The position numbers were made by a program, and so were the translations under genes. From the NCBI GenBank assembly GCA_030434245.1, contig JAUISX010000002.1, positions 248,001 through 312,000 on the forward strand: a stretch of DNA of 64,000 nt, read 5' to 3'. This document shows positions 42,615 through 51,708 of this stretch, in pieces; position 1 is the first letter of the stretch; every line of letters begins with the position of its first letter. The notes under the pieces are model-generated. The model worked only from the letters and a program-made list of their open reading frames with translations, was not told the origin of the DNA and did not search any database. This DNA is from Porphyromonadaceae bacterium W3.11 (GTDB lineage Bacteria; Bacteroidota; Bacteroidia; Bacteroidales; Porphyromonadaceae).

Positions 42615-44710
42615 TGGATATTCTGGATAGAGATATAACCTATCTTAAAGGGGTAGGGGAACGTAGAGCAAAGGTTTTAGAGAAAGAAGCTGACATTAAA
42701 ACCTGGCGTGATCTACTCTACTATTTTCCATATAAGCATATTGATAGGACTAAAATTTATCAGGTCAAAGAGCTTAGACCTGGGATGCCTTACGTTCAGC
42801 TACAAGGGAAGCTATTAGGTTTTGTAGAGGAGGGATCGCGTTATAAGAAAAGGCTTAAGGCCTACTTTGAAGATCAGACGGGTACGATAGAACTGGTTTG
42901 GTTTAATAGCATACAGTATATTCTCCGAAGTGTCAAGGTGGGCGAGTCATATACCATTTTTGGTAAGCCTACGCTCTTCAATAGTATATTCACTATTGCA
43001 CACCCGGAGATGGAGCTCGTGAACGCTTCAAAGAAGTCCGTCAAGGGGCTTTATCCTATGTATAATACATCTGAAAGGATGAAGAAGTCATCTCTCTCTA
43101 GCAAAGCTATTAGCGAGTTAATGGATAACCTTCTTCATGAGGTCAAGGGCTATCTTCCCGAGACACTTCCCTCGTACATTGTTCAGGAGTACAATATGCT
43201 TTCTCACGCAGAAGCTCTAGAGATGATACACTTTCCTCAGGATCCTATCTTTCTACAAAGAGCTATAGCACGGCTTAAGATGGAGGAGGTCTTCTTTTTT
43301 GCCCTCAGAATGAGATATCTTCATTCTCGAAGAAGGCTGGAGACGAAAGGTTATGTATATCATAATGTAGGAGAGCGATTTAATTCCTTTTATAGCCATG
43401 GTTTGTCTTTCGACTTGACAAATGCTCAAAAGAGAGTTGTAAAAGAAATTCATGCTGATATGCAGAGTGGATTTCAAATGAATAGATTACTCCAAGGGGA
43501 TGTGGGTAGTGGTAAGACGATTGTAGCAGTTCTCTCTATGTTACTAGCTCTTGACAATGGTTTTCAAGCCTGCTTGATGGCACCAACTGAGATTTTGGCT
43601 CAACAGCATTATCAATCACTTAGTGGAATGCTTAACGATCATCATGTCAAGGTGGCTCTGTTAACTGGGTCAATGAAAGCTCGTGAGCGTAAACCTATAT
43701 TGGAGGAATTGAAAAATGGGATGATAGATATCTTGGTCGGCACTCATATTTTGATTCAGGATTATGTTCAATTTCATAATTTAGGACTAGCGGTGATAGA
43801 CGAGCAACATCGCTTTGGTGTCTATCAGAGGAGTGTCTTATGGGAAAAGAGTAGGGGGCTTAACCCGCATATTTTGATCATGAGTGCTACCCCTATCCCT
43901 AGAACTTTAGCCATGACCCTTTACGGTGACTTAGATGTCTCTATTATTGATGAGTTGCCACCAGGTCGAACTCCTATTGTGACGTCACATGCAAGAGAGA
44001 AAGATCGTATGTCTGTGAATCAATTTGTGCATCAGCAGTTATTACTCGGTCGGCAAGTTTATGTTGTTTTTCCACTTATAGAAGAGAGTGAGAAGTTGGA
44101 TCTCCAAAGTCTAGAGGAAGGCTTTCAGGATTTGGTAGCGGCTTTTCCTGGTCATAACGTTGGGATGGTTCATGGAAAGATGAATAGCGAAGATAAGGAA
44201 GAGGAGATGCGGAAGTTTGTCTCTGGTGAGACTCATATTCTTGTTGCAACTACCGTTATTGAAGTGGGAGTGAATGTACCTAATGCTACTGTTATGATTA
44301 TTAATAGTGCTGAGCGTTTTGGTTTATCGCAATTACATCAGCTTCGAGGAAGAGTAGGGAGAGGTAGCGATCAGAGCTACTGTATATTGATGTCACCCAA
44401 TAACATTAGTGCGACTTCCGAACGCCGCATTAATATCATGTGTGATAGTACTGATGGCTTTTATATCGCAGAAGAAGATTTAAAACTTCGAGGACATGGA
44501 GATCTTGAGGGAACAGCTCAGAGCGGTACTGGCATTTCAATGAAAATTGCGGACTTGGCTCAGGATAGTAGAATGGTTCATTTTTGCTCAAACCTTGTTG
44601 AGCATATTCTTACTGAAGATCCTAATTTGATGGATCCTAAGAATTTCTTGCTCAGACAAAGACTACAACAGGATTTGGAAGATGAGAAAGATTGGGGATT
44701 GATTTCTTAG
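42614..44710 (+). CDS. recG: ATP-dependent DNA helicase RecG
   Basis: A 698-residue RecG: N-terminal wedge/OB fold (residues 1-200), helicase motif I LLQGDVGSGKT, motif II AVIDEQHRFGV, MSATPIPRTLA, and motif VI QLRGRVGRG, followed by the C-terminal TRG hook. It remodels stalled forks and Holliday junctions. Full length. Convergent with aroA, whose stop overlaps by 4 bp. Confidence 0.96.
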   Translation: MDILDRDITYLKGVGERRAKVLEKEADIKTWRDLLYYFPYKHIDRTKIYQVKELRPGMPYVQLQGKLLGFVEEGSRYKKRLKAYFEDQTGTIELVWFNSIQYILRSVKVGESYTIFGKPTLFNSIFTIAHPEMELVNASKKSVKGLYPMYNTSERMKKSSLSSKAISELMDNLLHEVKGYLPETLPSYIVQEYNMLSHAEALEMIHFPQDPIFLQRAIARLKMEEVFFFALRMRYLHSRRRLETKGYVYHNVGERFNSFYSHGLSFDLTNAQKRVVKEIHADMQSGFQMNRLLQGDVGSGKTIVAVLSMLLALDNGFQACLMAPTEILAQQHYQSLSGMLNDHHVKVALLTGSMKARERKPILEELKNGMIDILVGTHILIQDYVQFHNLGLAVIDEQHRFGVYQRSVLWEKSRGLNPHILIMSATPIPRTLAMTLYGDLDVSIIDELPPGRTPIVTSHAREKDRMSVNQFVHQQLLLGRQVYVVFPLIEESEKLDLQSLEEGFQDLVAAFPGHNVGMVHGKMNSEDKEEEMRKFVSGETHILVATTVIEVGVNVPNATVMIINSAERFGLSQLHQLRGRVGRGSDQSYCILMSPNNISATSERRINIMCDSTDGFYIAEEDLKLRGHGDLEGTAQSGTGISMKIADLAQDSRMVHFCSNLVEHILTEDPNLMDPKNFLLRQRLQQDLEDEKDWGLIS

Positions 44711-45915
44711 CCCTGTTGTTTCTTTAGTAAGCTTTCAAAGAAGTTAGGATAGCTCTTGCTTACAGCTTCAGCTCCTATTAGCTTGTAATTTTTATTTGTA
44801 ATAGATGTTGCTAGAACGCCGAAAGACATGGCTATCCTGTGGTCGTCATAGCTATTAAGTATAGCATTATCTTTGAATGTTACACGTGGAACATTTTGTA
44901 GATTAATTCTATATATGATATCATCTTTTACGTTGATGTCATCAACGCCAAGAGCCTTAAAATTCTCAATAATGGAGCTTATCCTGTCGCTTTCCTTTAC
45001 TCTAAGATTCTTTATGCCGCTAATTTCGAATGGTATGTTAAGCCAAATTGCCGAGATCATTATACTCGGGAATAGGTCAAGCGATTGCGAAAGGTCTATG
45101 TGAAGCTTATTACTGACCTTTGGAATTCGAGTTAATTTGTTATTTGCATCTGTATTAATTCCAAAGTTCTGGAAGATGCGTGTTATGACTCTGTCAGGTT
45201 GGGCACTTTCAGCGTTTAGGTTATTAAAGTGGATAGCATGTATTTCAGGATGTGATACCATTAGTTGATACCAAAAGGCAGCTGCACTCCAGTCGCCTTC
45301 TTCCGACGTCGATGTCGTTGTTCGGTACTCTTTGATCACTTTTTGGGTGAGTTCGTAGTAACTGTATGATGATCGGTTCAGATCTTTCTGTAATCTTATA
45401 CTGCCTCTATGTAATGGCTCTGTCAGCAGAAGGGCACTACTGAATTGACTTGTATTCCATTTTGAATCATCTACATCTCCAGTGACTTTTCTATTTCCTT
45501 TAATATAGGTTTTATTCTGATCTGGTCTGAAGTCTATTTTTGCTCCTATTTCGATAAACGGTAAGAGGTCGATAGCTTTAATTCTTTTTGTTAGTTGTGG
45601 TTCGTGTGATAGGGTAACGTCTCCCTTTTCCCATAATGCAAGAACGAGTAAAAAGCGATAAGCAGTTCCGCTTTGTCCAGTCTCAAGTAATATTGGCTCT
45701 CTGTTGCCTGCTCTTTTTCGCTTTTCTAGCCTCAGGAGAGCGTTGGCGATATATTTTATATCTAGGGGTAAGAAATACCCCTCTAGCCGATTTATGCGGT
45801 CGGCTAGGGGGGTATTATGTATGTAATCAAGCACTAATTGTCGTGCTACAATGCTCTTACTAATCGGAAGATCGACAGATAATTCAGTCGGGAACTCTTT
45901 ATAGCCGATCTCCAT
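44707..45915 (-). CDS. aroA: 3-phosphoshikimate 1-carboxyvinyltransferase (EPSP synthase)
   Basis: A 402-residue protein. Phosphate-binding KSIVARQLVL near the N-terminus, ETGQSGTAYRFLL (the conserved L-x-N-A-G-T-A-x-R block, here with QSG), EGDWSAAAFWYQL, and LRVKESDRI and SYDDHRIAMSFGVL near the C-terminus. It carries the shikimate pathway step to EPSP. The motif 1 wording differs from standard (usual NAGTAxR), so activity should be considered probable. ATG 45915 or 45918; longer starts add hydrophobic residues. Last gene of the mnmG-uvrC-dtd-mazG-deoC-aroA run. Confidence 0.88.
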   Translation of the reverse strand: MEIGYKEFPTELSVDLPISKSIVARQLVLDYIHNTPLADRINRLEGYFLPLDIKYIANALLRLEKRKRAGNREPILLETGQSGTAYRFLLVLALWEKGDVTLSHEPQLTKRIKAIDLLPFIEIGAKIDFRPDQNKTYIKGNRKVTGDVDDSKWNTSQFSSALLLTEPLHRGSIRLQKDLNRSSYSYYELTQKVIKEYRTTTSTSEEGDWSAAAFWYQLMVSHPEIHAIHFNNLNAESAQPDRVITRIFQNFGINTDANNKLTRIPKVSNKLHIDLSQSLDLFPSIMISAIWLNIPFEISGIKNLRVKESDRISSIIENFKALGVDDINVKDDIIYRINLQNVPRVTFKDNAILNSYDDHRIAMSFGVLATSITNKNYKLIGAEAVSKSYPNFFESLLKKQQG

Positions 45916-45939
45916 CATAATGACATTTAAGAGCAAATA

Positions 45940-46803
45940 TTATCTTAAGCTCTTTAGGATATCTTTCTCTAGAGAACTTGCACCGATACGGAACAGCTTG
46001 TTTGTCATCCACTCTTCACCAAGTACACCACGAATGATGCAGAGGTATTGAATAGCTTCTTCGGTGGTTCTTACGCCTCCACTTACTTTTAGTCCTCTCT
46101 TGACACCATACTTTTCATGATACTCTTTTAGTACTGTAGCCATGACGTATGCTGCCTCTAATGACGCTCCTGGGTATCCCTTACCTGTAGAGGTTTTGAT
46201 AAAGTCTGCGTCGCAGAATAGTGATAGGATACTTGCTCTCTGAATATTTTCAAGCTTTTGTAGAGCACCTGTTTCGATGATGACTTTAAGAGTCTTACCT
46301 TTTGTGACTTCTCTAAGCTCTTGTATTTCGTCGCTTACAGCTTGGTAATCGCCACTTAGGAAGTTCCCAATGTGCAGGACGATATCTATCTCATCAGCTC
46401 CATCTTGGAGAGCAAGAGAAGTTTCTGCAACTTTCACTTCCATAAATGTTTGTGATGAAGGAAATCCTCCAGATACGGCACATACTCCAACTCCTTCTGT
46501 AGTTAGATTTTCTCTTACTACTTTTACAAAGTTAGGATACGTACAGATACTTGCTACCGGCTTAATTGCAGGGTTTTCGTCATCTAGTGAATTCACTTGT
46601 TGAGTGAAGTGGTAGATTTGATCATCATTGTCGTCACTGCTCAGCGAAGTAAGGTCAATTGTACTGTGTAGGAAGTTGATCGTTTCTTTGTTATTCAATG
46701 CATCGTAATGCTGATCAATCAACTTTTTAATCTCTACCTTTACTTGGTCGTCACTCGGGATCTTTGAGAAGGCATCAAACGCCTCTTGAAATTTACTTAC
46801 CAT
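45940..46803 (-). CDS. deoC: Deoxyribose-phosphate aldolase
   Basis: A 287-residue DeoC. Conserved segments: SICTYPNFVKVV (about residues 82-93), GADEIDIVLHIG, LKVIIETGAL, ADFIKTSTGKGYPGA with the Schiff-base Lys, and GLKVSGGVRTTEEA with the second active-site Lys. It splits 2-deoxyribose 5-phosphate to acetaldehyde and glyceraldehyde 3-phosphate. Longer than short bacterial forms because of an N-terminal extension common in Bacteroidetes. Start ATG 46803 is preferred to 46839. Confidence 0.93.
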   Translation of the reverse strand: MVSKFQEAFDAFSKIPSDDQVKVEIKKLIDQHYDALNNKETINFLHSTIDLTSLSSDDNDDQIYHFTQQVNSLDDENPAIKPVASICTYPNFVKVVRENLTTEGVGVCAVSGGFPSSQTFMEVKVAETSLALQDGADEIDIVLHIGNFLSGDYQAVSDEIQELREVTKGKTLKVIIETGALQKLENIQRASILSLFCDADFIKTSTGKGYPGASLEAAYVMATVLKEYHEKYGVKRGLKVSGGVRTTEEAIQYLCIIRGVLGEEWMTNKLFRIGASSLEKDILKSLR

Positions 46804-46847
46804 TTTTAAATTGTTTATCCTAATAAAAAAAATTGACATACGAGAAT

Positions 46848-47189
46848 TTATGCCAATTTCTCGTTTGTTAAGTGTCTTTTATTATCTCTTATTGTTTTCT
46901 TATTAATATTCTTCTTGTAGGCTTCTGTAAGGTCACAGCCTGTTTGATTAGCAATACAGGTAACGACCCAAATTACGTCCATTAATTCATCGGCTAGTCG
47001 TTCTTTGCTGATCTCCTCCCCTTCTTTGCTGCTTTGTTCTCCATACAGGCGACTCATAACTCTAGCTACTTCACCGACCTCCTCCGTCAGAATTGCCATA
47101 TTGGTTAAGGGATCGAAATACCTAACGCCAAAGTCTTTTATCCACTGATCGACGCTTTTCTGGACCTCCTCTAATGTGGGGCTACTCAT
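46848..47189 (-). CDS. MazG-like nucleotide pyrophosphohydrolase
   Basis: A 113-residue all-helical protein: TEEVGEVARVMSRLYGEQ and ERLADELMDVIWVVTCIAN hold the ExxE and ExxD metal-binding motifs of the MazG/dUTPase-like superfamily. It probably hydrolyses non-canonical nucleoside triphosphates. Its start overlaps the dtd stop by 4 bp, so the genes are coupled. Confidence 0.85.
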   Translation of the reverse strand: MSSPTLEEVQKSVDQWIKDFGVRYFDPLTNMAILTEEVGEVARVMSRLYGEQSSKEGEEISKERLADELMDVIWVVTCIANQTGCDLTEAYKKNINKKTIRDNKRHLTNEKLA

Positions 47190-47635
47190 TTGTTTCTGCT
47201 GTCTATGACAATCGTTACAGGACCGTCATTGATTAGTTTTACCTTCATATCAGCACCAAATATACCTCTTTGGACTGGCTTTCCCAAACTCTCACTTAGC
47301 ATATTAGCAAGAGTATCATATAGAGGGGATGATATTTCTGGAGGGGCTGCGTTGACATAGCTTGGTCGGTTCCCTTTTCGTGTATTAGCAAGCAATGTGA
47401 ATTGAGATACTAGTAGGATTTCTCCATTAGCTTGAGATATGTCTTCGTTCATTACTCCATCCAAGTCGTCAAAAATCCGTAGTTTCATGATCTTCTTATG
47501 GATGTATTTGAGGTCTTCTTCTGAATCACCGACTTCTACTCCATGAAGAATCATTAAACCCTTACCAATTTGACTGATTAGTTTGTCCTCCACTGTGACG
47601 GAGGCTTCCGTTACCCTTTGAATGACTACTTTCAT
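47186..47635 (-). CDS. dtd: D-aminoacyl-tRNA deacylase
   Basis: A 149-residue Dtd: MKVVIQRVTEASVTV at the start, NGEILLVSQFTLLANTRKGN with the SQFTL motif, and NAAPPE with the conserved cross-subunit segment. It hydrolyses mischarged D-amino acids from tRNA in the cytosol. Start overlaps the uvrC stop by 4 bp. Confidence 0.94.
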   Translation of the reverse strand: MKVVIQRVTEASVTVEDKLISQIGKGLMILHGVEVGDSEEDLKYIHKKIMKLRIFDDLDGVMNEDISQANGEILLVSQFTLLANTRKGNRPSYVNAAPPEISSPLYDTLANMLSESLGKPVQRGIFGADMKVKLINDGPVTIVIDSRNK

Positions 47636-49458
47636 TTCTCTATATTACTCTTATTAAAATGATCGTATATAAGTTTCCCTTTAGTGTTTCCTATGGCTTC
47701 TTGGAGCTCATTAAGGTTTGCTTCTTTGATCTGCTTAACGCTTTTGAAGGTCTTAATGAGTTTCTTTTTGTTTACTGGACCTATGCCCTTAATCTCATCT
47801 AGTTCGGAATGAACTTGTTTTTTACTCCTTACCTTTTTATGAAAATTAATTGCGACCCTATGTACCTCCTTTTGAATTCTCTCTAGTAGGTAAAAGACTT
47901 GACTTCTCTGCATAATGCCTACCACTTCTGGAGGATTTCCGTAGAGCACTTGGCTTGTATTGTGCTTATTATCCTTAGCCAACCCCATGATAGGGATCTC
48001 TAAATTTAGTTCCTCTAGAGCTTTTCTTACGATCCCCATTTGCCCTTTTCCACCATCAGTTATGATCAGGTCAGGCAGTCTCTCTCCTTCCTCCTTCATT
48101 CTCTTATACCTCCGTGTCACGACCTCGTGCATTGAAGCGTAATCATCTGGTCCAGATACACCCTTGATGTGGTATAGACGATAATCACTGCGTGAGGGTT
48201 TCGCTCCCTTGAACACGACACAAGCAGCTACAGGATTTGATCCCTGTATATTAGAGTTGTCAAAGGTCTCGACGTGATAGGGGAGCTTGGGAAGTCCAAC
48301 CGCGGTCATTAGTTCTCGTAGAATCTGAGTGTTTCTTTGCTCGGGATTCAACTTCTCAGCTTTTTTGTTTTTGTCTTCAATATATTGCGACACGTTGCTC
48401 TGGCTCAGTTCTAAGACCTTTTTCCGATCTCCTCGCTTAGGGATTGTGAATTTTATTTCTGGAAAAGCTGCGTATTCAGGTTGTTTAGCAAGAATAACCT
48501 CTTTGATATTAATTGAATGATGCTCATCCAATAACTTCATAATAATGGTTGCTAATATCTCATCTTCTTCTTCCTCGATTCTCTTTTTGAACTCTAAGGT
48601 CCTACCAGAGATAATATTCCCATCACGGATGATTAGGTAATTGATGTAGAAAGCTTCTGTATCGCTAGCTGAGCTTATTACCAGTGCATCGCCAATCACA
48701 TCACTTATGATGGTGCTCTTTGCTTGATAATTCTGGACTGCCTCTATTGTTTGCTTTATTTCCATTGCTTTCTCAAAGTCTAGCTCCGCTGCAGCTCTTG
48801 CCATCCGTTCTTCCAGATCCTTCTTTGCAGATTTTATGTCCCCATTTAGAATCATCCGAGCTTGATTAACCAGCTCGTTATATTCTTTCTTTGTTTGGTA
48901 TCCCACACATGGGCCTTTACATCTATTGATGTGATACTTTAGGCACACCCTAAATTTTCCTCTTTGTATCGCCTCCTCATTTAGTTTTAAGTTACATGTT
49001 CTAAACTTATAGATGTGTTTGAATAACCCTATTAAAGTCCATGCCATGCTCCTGTTGGGGTAGGGGCCGTAGTATTGACTCCCATCGCGAATTACCTTAT
49101 GAGTCACCATGACTTTAGGATATTCCTCATTTGTTATGCAGATGTAAGGGTAGTGATTGCCCTCTTTTAGTAAGATGTTATAGACCGGTTGGTACTGCTT
49201 GATGAGATTATTTTCGAGGAGAAGGGCATCCAATTCCGTTTCCACCACCATATACTCAACCGTTTGGAACGTTCTCAAGAGAGCTTTTGTCTTACGGTCA
49301 GTTTGGTTCTTTTGAAAGTATGATGCAAGTCTTCTACGTAAGTTTTTTGCTTTACCTACGTATATGACAGTCTCATTAGCATCTCTATATAGATAGCATC
49401 CTGGTTGTTCTGGGATAAAGCTAATGCTCGATTTTATCTCTTTTTTCGTGATAATCAT
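47632..49458 (-). CDS. uvrC: Excinuclease ABC subunit C
   Basis: A 608-residue UvrC: N-terminal GIY-YIG nuclease (PGCYLYRDANETVIYVGKAK then NLRRRLASYF), a Cys-rich region (CLKYHINRCKGPCVGYQ), a UVR motif (DLEERMARAAAELDFEKAME), the C-terminal endonuclease domain (HVETFDNSNIQGSNPVAACV, LPDLIITDGGKGQM) and two helix-hairpin-helix motifs (ELDEIKGIGPVNKKKLIK). It makes both incisions in nucleotide-excision repair. Full length. Confidence 0.96.
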   Translation of the reverse strand: MIITKKEIKSSISFIPEQPGCYLYRDANETVIYVGKAKNLRRRLASYFQKNQTDRKTKALLRTFQTVEYMVVETELDALLLENNLIKQYQPVYNILLKEGNHYPYICITNEEYPKVMVTHKVIRDGSQYYGPYPNRSMAWTLIGLFKHIYKFRTCNLKLNEEAIQRGKFRVCLKYHINRCKGPCVGYQTKKEYNELVNQARMILNGDIKSAKKDLEERMARAAAELDFEKAMEIKQTIEAVQNYQAKSTIISDVIGDALVISSASDTEAFYINYLIIRDGNIISGRTLEFKKRIEEEEDEILATIIMKLLDEHHSINIKEVILAKQPEYAAFPEIKFTIPKRGDRKKVLELSQSNVSQYIEDKNKKAEKLNPEQRNTQILRELMTAVGLPKLPYHVETFDNSNIQGSNPVAACVVFKGAKPSRSDYRLYHIKGVSGPDDYASMHEVVTRRYKRMKEEGERLPDLIITDGGKGQMGIVRKALEELNLEIPIMGLAKDNKHNTSQVLYGNPPEVVGIMQRSQVFYLLERIQKEVHRVAINFHKKVRSKKQVHSELDEIKGIGPVNKKKLIKTFKSVKQIKEANLNELQEAIGNTKGKLIYDHFNKSNIEK

Positions 49459-49483
49459 TATGCGGATGTTTCACGTGGAACAT

Positions 49484-51364
49484 TTAACGTCCCATCATTA
49501 CCAACAAAATGTTAATGTCCGATGGCGAAATTCCAGGAATTCTGGATGCCTGTCCGATGGTTTCGGGATTGATGCGTTCGAGTTTTTGGCGTGCTTCAGT
49601 AGAAAGAGCCTTAATTGTAGAGTAATCAAAGTGTCCTCTGATCTTTATGGCCTCTAGTCGTTTTGCTTTTTCGGCTAGCAATCTTTCTTTCTCAATATAT
49701 CCTTCGTATTTGATCTCAATCCCAGTAACCTCATAGACTTCGTTAATGATGTCCTTGTGATTTTCTGCGAATGATTGAAGTGCGGGTATATAAGGCGAAA
49801 TGCTCTCTAGGTCGATGGTTGGTCGTCTTAGGATGTCAATGAGTTTTACCTGTTGTTTTAACGGCGTTGTCCCCTTTTCTTTTAAGAAGAGGTCTATCTC
49901 GGAAGAAGGTGCTACAGAGGTCTCGTTGACAAGTTTTAATAAATACTCTTTTGCTTTCATCTTTTTGCGATAGTGTGTGATACGCTCTTCGCTTACAAGA
50001 CCTAATTGGTAGCCCTTTTCGGTTAGTCTGGCATCCGCATTGTCTTGGCGAAGGAGGATGCGGTACTCCGCTCGGCTGGTAAACATACGATATGGTTCGT
50101 CAACGCCCTTTGTTACAAGGTCGTCAATCATAACCCCGATGTAGGCTTCATCTCTTGCTGGAACGAAACCCTCCTCCGCGTGAAGGGAGAGGTGTGCATT
50201 AATGCCTGCTATAAGACCCTGACCAGCGGCTTCTTCGTAGCCAGTGGTCCCGTTGATTTGCCCAGCCAAATATAGCCCATGTATCAGCATTGACTCCATG
50301 GTGTGATGTAGTTGAGTAGGATCGAAGAAGTCGTATTCAATGGCATAGCCAGGGCGAAGGATATGGGTGTCCTTAAGTGCAGGGATTTTCTTTAATGCCT
50401 GAATTTGTACTTCATAGGGCATTGAGCTACTGAACCCATTGAGATAGTATTCAGTCGTTTCCACCCCTTCGGGTTCTATGAAGAGCTGATGTGCTGGACG
50501 TTCAGCGAACGTTGTGATTTTAGTCTCGATGCTAGGGCAGTATCGAGGACCTATACTCTGGATTTGACCGTTATAGAGCGGAGAGTCGGCGAGGTTATCG
50601 TGCAAAATCTTGTGCACCTCTTCATTTGTATAGGTGATGTAGCATGCTCTCTGAGGAAGTTCCCTATTGCTGACGCTTGGAAGGAAGCTAAATTGATGAT
50701 GATCCTCATCACCCCACTGTGGCTCACAGAGGTCAAAGTGTATAGAGCGGGCATCTAACCTCATTGGCGTGCCTGTTTTCATCCTGTCTAAGCGAAATCC
50801 AAGTCCTTGAAGTTGTTCGCTAAGACCATGAGCCGCAGGCTCCGAGATACGGCCTCCCTCAAATTGCACCTTGCCTACGTGCATTAAGCCATTTAAGAAC
50901 GTTCCATTCGCCAAGATGATACGAGGAGCCTTAAATTCGACACCTAAGATGGTTGAGACTCCCTTTACCTCATTATCCTTAATGATAAGCTGATTCACAT
51001 TATCCTGCCAAAAGAATAGATTGGGGGTCTGCTCCAGCTCCTCTCTCCAATATCTTGAAAAGAGCATTCGGTCATTTTGAGAGCGAGGGCTCCACATTGC
51101 AGCACCCTTGCTTCTATTTAGCATTCTAGATTGGATTGTACTCCTATCAGAGGCAATCCCTATAAAGCCCCCCAGAGCATCAATCTCACGGACGATTTGT
51201 CCTTTCGCAATACCACCTATGGCAGGATTGCAGCTCATCTGTGCTACTTTCTCCATGTCCATGGTGATTAAGAGGGTTTCAGAACCCAATAAGGCTGCTG
51301 TGCGAGCCGCTTCACAACCCGCATGTCCAGCACCTATTACTATCACATCATAATCAAATCTCAT
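49484..51364 (-). CDS. mnmG: tRNA uridine-5-carboxymethylaminomethyl modification enzyme MnmG (GidA)
   Basis: A 626-residue MnmG: FAD-binding DVIVIGAGHAGCEAARTAAL at residues 5-24, SCNPAIGGIAKGQIVREIDA, GTFLNGLMHVGKVQFEGGR, and the C-terminal helical domain that binds MnmE and tRNA. With MnmE it modifies U34 of certain tRNAs. ATG 51364 is chosen because the FAD motif begins right after it; a start at 51421 would place a -7 promoter box in the gene. That box ends 7 bp before the ATG, so the mRNA may be leaderless. Confidence 0.96.
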   Translation of the reverse strand: MRFDYDVIVIGAGHAGCEAARTAALLGSETLLITMDMEKVAQMSCNPAIGGIAKGQIVREIDALGGFIGIASDRSTIQSRMLNRSKGAAMWSPRSQNDRMLFSRYWREELEQTPNLFFWQDNVNQLIIKDNEVKGVSTILGVEFKAPRIILANGTFLNGLMHVGKVQFEGGRISEPAAHGLSEQLQGLGFRLDRMKTGTPMRLDARSIHFDLCEPQWGDEDHHQFSFLPSVSNRELPQRACYITYTNEEVHKILHDNLADSPLYNGQIQSIGPRYCPSIETKITTFAERPAHQLFIEPEGVETTEYYLNGFSSSMPYEVQIQALKKIPALKDTHILRPGYAIEYDFFDPTQLHHTMESMLIHGLYLAGQINGTTGYEEAAGQGLIAGINAHLSLHAEEGFVPARDEAYIGVMIDDLVTKGVDEPYRMFTSRAEYRILLRQDNADARLTEKGYQLGLVSEERITHYRKKMKAKEYLLKLVNETSVAPSSEIDLFLKEKGTTPLKQQVKLIDILRRPTIDLESISPYIPALQSFAENHKDIINEVYEVTGIEIKYEGYIEKERLLAEKAKRLEAIKIRGHFDYSTIKALSTEARQKLERINPETIGQASRIPGISPSDINILLVMMGR

Positions 51365-51370
51365 AACTTG

Positions 51371-51378
51371 CAAAGATA
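51371..51378 (-). promoter_or_regulatory. -7 box TATCTTTG of mnmG
   Basis: Perfect TAnnTTTG box with 6 bp between its last base and the mnmG ATG, so initiation would fall at or beside the start codon. No clear -33 TTG. Confidence 0.5.
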
Positions 51379-51421
51379 CTGATTTCTCTGAACACTCATT
51401 CTTATTTTTTTTGAAATTCAC

Positions 51422-51634
51422 TTTTCTTTATTCTTTTATCGAAATGCGATAAGATTGAATAGAGTGTTATTCATAGAGCTTTATTTTCTGATTTCTGGAG
51501 AGTTCGAATTTTAGATTCAATATATAGGATGTGCTAAGGCTCGGATATGTGCAGTGTGATAAGGATTGTAGTCATCTTTAGTGCAGAACGATAGTTTTGG
51601 ATTGCTGAATCGTAAAACTCTTACTGGATAAAAA
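51422..51634. other. Intergenic region upstream of mnmG
   Basis: About 210 bp between the region upstream of mnmG and the terminator of the lipoprotein operon. A short palindromic stretch ATCGAAATGCGAT lies at about 51438-51450. I see no gene, tRNA or riboswitch. Confidence 0.5.
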
Positions 51635-51670
51635 GATGCATAGAGGCTAGGCAAGTAACCTCTATGCATC
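51635..51670 (-). terminator. Rho-independent terminator of the TonB/lipoprotein operon
   Basis: GATGCATAGAGG (51635-51646) and CCTCTATGCATC (51659-51670) make a perfect 12-bp stem with a 12-base loop. On the minus strand it is followed by TTTTT. It lies 39 bp after the last lipoprotein stop. Confidence 0.88.
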
Positions 51671-51708
51671 ACTGTTAAAAGTCGTATGAAATAAGTTTCC
51701 CTTATACT

